Source: Ottowia sp. (lineage in GTDB: Bacteria > Pseudomonadota > Gammaproteobacteria > Burkholderiales > Burkholderiaceae_C). Taken from it: a stretch of DNA of 64,000 nt. The position numbers were made by a program, and so were the translations under genes. Positions within the stretch are counted from its first letter, which is position 1. Every line of letters starts with the position of its first letter. This document shows positions 62,060-64,000 of this stretch, in pieces. Where the stretch lies: positions 1,566,001-1,630,000 of the forward strand of contig NZ_JADJCO010000003.1 of NCBI RefSeq assembly GCF_016703145.1, in the 5' to 3' direction. Below the pieces are notes generated by a model. It searched no databases. It was not told the origin of the DNA and worked only from the letters and a program-made list of their open reading frames with translations.

Positions 62060-62836
62060 TCAGGGACGTTTTGCGTCCCCTTCAAAACGTCCCTTCTCAA
62101 ACGGCGGAAGCTGTGCTAGTCGGCGGTAGCCGCCGCGCATCAACGCATCGCCGCGCCGTGCCAGACGCCGCACGCGGGCGCGCAGGTCGCCATCGGCGTG
62201 CCAGTCAGCGGCCACGGCATCTGCACCGAACAGTCCTTCGGCCACCTCGCGCAAGGACGCGCCCGCCAGGGTCGCGTCGAGCGCCTGCAGGGTGTGCAAC
62301 TCCAGCAGCGCGGCAGGCGTTGGCCTGGGCTTGGTATCGGCCAGGGCTGCGCCAGGCACATGACCGCGCGCAGGTGCGGTAGCGCCGCCGCGATGGGCAT
62401 AGGCCACGGCCATGCCGTCTTCCAGGCCATGCGCCAGCACGAAGCGCAGGCACTGGCCGGGGCGGAGCGCGATCAGCGCCAGCCCTTTGCCGTCATGCAG
62501 CAGCTGCTTGTGGCCGGGGATACGCCAGAACGCGAAGGTCACAGCGTCGGACGGCGGATCGGCATCGGGATAGAGCTGCACCACGCCGGCATGGCCGGGC
62601 AGCCAAGCCGGATGCGCGTCGCGCGCATCCAAGGCCGGGTCTTCCAACAGGCGCAAGCCCCAGCGATGCGCCGCCTGCTGTGCGGCTTCTGGCCGGCGAT
62701 GCTGGCGCAGCCAGTCGAGCCGGTAATCGGGATGACGGCGCAGGTACTCCCAGGCCAGCGCGAGCGCATCCAGCCACAAGACGTAGAGGTAGGCGGCGGT
62801 GGGATACCAGTGCGCAAGATGGTGAGGATCGACCAT
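62060..62836 (-). CDS. DUF2285/DUF6499-type ICE protein
   Basis: 258 residues. The N-terminal half (PTAAYLYVLWLDALALAWEYLRRHPDYRLDWLR, then RWGLRLLEDPALDARDAHPAWLPGH) and the C-terminal DUF2285 half (HTLQALDATLAGASLREVAEGLFGADAVAADWHADGDLRARVRRLARRGDALMRGGYRRLAQL) are hallmarks of this ICE group. The latter resembles a small helix-turn-helix and is likely regulatory. It is the first minus-strand gene at the right end. Confidence 0.85.
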   Translation of the reverse strand: MVDPHHLAHWYPTAAYLYVLWLDALALAWEYLRRHPDYRLDWLRQHRRPEAAQQAAHRWGLRLLEDPALDARDAHPAWLPGHAGVVQLYPDADPPSDAVTFAFWRIPGHKQLLHDGKGLALIALRPGQCLRFVLAHGLEDGMAVAYAHRGGATAPARGHVPGAALADTKPRPTPAALLELHTLQALDATLAGASLREVAEGLFGADAVAADWHADGDLRARVRRLARRGDALMRGGYRRLAQLPPFEKGRFEGDAKRP

Positions 62837-63131
62837 GACGAAAGCTCCTGTCGAAATTCAGGAACGCCGCCACGGCGAGAAACGCGGAGCTATCGCATCA
62901 AGGTCAAAACATCATCAGAATCGGGGCAGGCTGTAACCATTGGTAGTCAAGACCGATGGGCTCCGGTGCATTGCGAAATCCGTCCGAATGCGACGGCCGC
63001 ATGAGCCAAAAATGTCACGCGGCACAAAACACCATGCCGCAAGCCGCATGAAAGATCGTGACTTTTTCAAGCAGAAGCGCAGGGCTTGGATGCATGAGTG
63101 GGCGGTTTCAAGACCGAAGCGCAACACTTGG
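62837..63131. other. Non-coding ICE right-end region and IS30 element end
   Basis: No gene is supported. The ICE end must lie here, but no copy of the left-end sequence was recognised. The AGCTATCGC octamer-like word near 62888 also occurs near 3936 and is too short to prove an attachment site. From about 63090 the GGGCGGTTTCAAGACC sequence looks like the inverted-repeat end of the IS30-type element. Confidence 0.4.
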
Positions 63132-64000
63132 TTATTGAGCGAAAACAGGGGCCTGCTGGGCCATGGCCAGCAGGTGTGAGAACACAGCCAGCGGGGTGTT
63201 GAAGCCATGGGTTGCGCGAGGTCTGCTGTTCAAGCTGTCGGCGATGGCGTCCAGTTCGTCCTGGCTGTGCACGCTCAGGTCAGTGCCTTTGGGGAAGTAC
63301 TGGCGCAGCAGCCCGTTGGTGTTCTCGCAGGTGCCGCGCTGCCAGGGCCAGGGGGTCGCAGAAGTAGACCTGCACGCCCGTGGCGGCGGCCAGTTGCCGG
63401 TGGTAGCTCATCTCCTTGCCCTGGTCGTAGGTGAAGCTCTTGCGCATCGGATCGGCAATCGCGTTGAGCTTGGCCGTGAAACCGGCCAGCGCCGAGCTGG
63501 CCGTGGCATCGTCCATCTTGGCCAGCAGCACCAGGCGGCTGGAGCGCTCCACCAGCACGCCCACGGAGGACTTGTTGCCCGCCCCTTTGATGAAGTCGCC
63601 TTCCCAGTGGCCGGGCATCACGCGATCCTCGATCTCGGGTGGGCGCACGTGGATGCTGACCATCTCGGGGATCTGGCCACGCCGGTCGGTGCCACGGCTG
63701 CGCGGCAACCGTGTGCCACGGCCCTGGCGCAGGCAGGCGATGAGCTGGCGGCGCAGTTCGCCCCGAGGCTGGGCGTAGATGGCGGTGTAGATGGTTTCGT
63801 GGGACACGTGGCGCGCGGCCTCGTTGGGAAAGGTGCGCTTGAGGGTAGCGGCAATCTGCTGGGGCGACCACTTCCAGTCCAACAGGGTCATCACCAGGCT
63901 CCAGGACAGGCTGTCAGAAGACAGTTTGGCAAGAGGGCGGGCAGCACGCCGGCGCGCCTGGCAGGACAGCTGTGCGCGGTGCGAGCCGTAGGCCGCGTCA
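63132..64000 (-). pseudogene. IS30-family transposase, frameshifted, cut by the window edge
   Basis: The frame enters from base 64000 and includes WSPQQIAATLKRTFP, HVSHETIYTAIYAQPRGELRRQL, the first catalytic Asp in GHWEGDFIKGAGNKSSVGVLVERSSR and the second in [13 protein letters not shown]. After YFCDPLA the frame breaks near 63345. In the next frame it continues as [25 protein letters not shown] with the catalytic Glu (CENTNG), to a stop at 63132-63134. Two more bases in the GGG at 63345-63347 would restore it. The break again lies in CCAGG. Confidence 0.85.

Larger units (their letters stand above)
3902..63090. mobile_element. Tn4371-like integrative conjugative element with catabolic cargo (ends approximate)
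   Basis: An integrase gene at one end, repA/parA and relaxase genes at the other, and a complete Trb mating-pair gene set plus traG between them define an ICE of the Tn4371 type. About 34 kb of metabolic cargo is inserted between the LysR/traG end and the relaxase gene. The attachment sites were not identified by eye. The left end is placed between the phage fragment and the integrase. The right end is placed between the DUF2285 gene and the IS30-type element. The integrase lies at the trbI end, pointing into the element, which differs from the order I recall for Tn4371 itself. Confidence 0.75.

Overview
The window is a high-GC chromosomal segment, most likely from a Burkholderiales betaproteobacterium (Bordetella/Achromobacter/Comamonas-like). 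The reasons are the tcdA-tRNA-Lys arrangement, three orphan Bug-type binding proteins and a Tn4371-like conjugation backbone. Almost all of it is an integrative conjugative element (ICE) with a large catabolic cargo. No taxonomic search was possible, so the host is inferred.

Left flank (1-3.9 kb): the 3' part of tcdA, a tRNA-Lys(TTT) with promoter and terminator, a decayed IS1595-type insertion sequence, and a stranded 3' fragment of a phage polyvalent toxin-type protein. ICE left end (4-8.3 kb): a P4-type tyrosine integrase, an AbiE toxin-antitoxin pair with an operator-like palindrome, and small AlpA and DUF2274 genes. Conjugation block (8.3-22 kb, minus strand): a nearly fully coupled trbI-G-F-L-K-J-E-D-C-B set, a ribbon-helix-helix gene, traG, an eexN-like lipoprotein gene and a LysR gene with an Asp-Pro repeat tail. 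Right backbone (56.1-62.8 kb, minus): relaxase, traF, DUF2840, a ribbon-helix-helix gene, parA, iteron-like repeats, repA, an excisionase-like gene and a DUF2285 gene. A broken IS30-type transposase gene runs off the right edge.

Cargo (22-56 kb) sits between the LysR/traG end and the relaxase gene. Block A (22-33.6 kb) looks like an oxidoreductase and efflux island: hydrolase, two alcohol dehydrogenase types, a molybdenum hydroxylase pair, an MFS transporter, SDRs, and AraC and IclR regulators. A short graveyard with etfA-like and F420-reductase-like remnants follows. Block B (34.4-55.8 kb) holds a beta-oxidation-like operon: CoA-transferase, Bug protein, alpha-methylacyl-CoA-racemase-like protein, two acyl-CoA dehydrogenase subunits, enoyl-CoA hydratase, MaoC-type dehydratase, SDR, SCP2-type thiolase and IclR. 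A convergent set follows: quinone-oxidoreductase-like protein, MmgE/PrpD, Bug, aldehyde dehydrogenase, TPP enzyme, SDR and Bug, plus a second IclR and a double-hotdog thioesterase.

The main finding is a shared 17-bp imperfect palindrome, GTTTCG-N5-YGRAAC. It lies upstream of four transcription units in block B, including the divergent region of the second IclR gene. It ties about 21 kb into one probable IclR-controlled pathway, whose enzyme set suggests degradation of a methyl-branched or alicyclic acid. Five otherwise intact genes carry single frameshifts at C/G runs, which may be sequencing error rather than decay.
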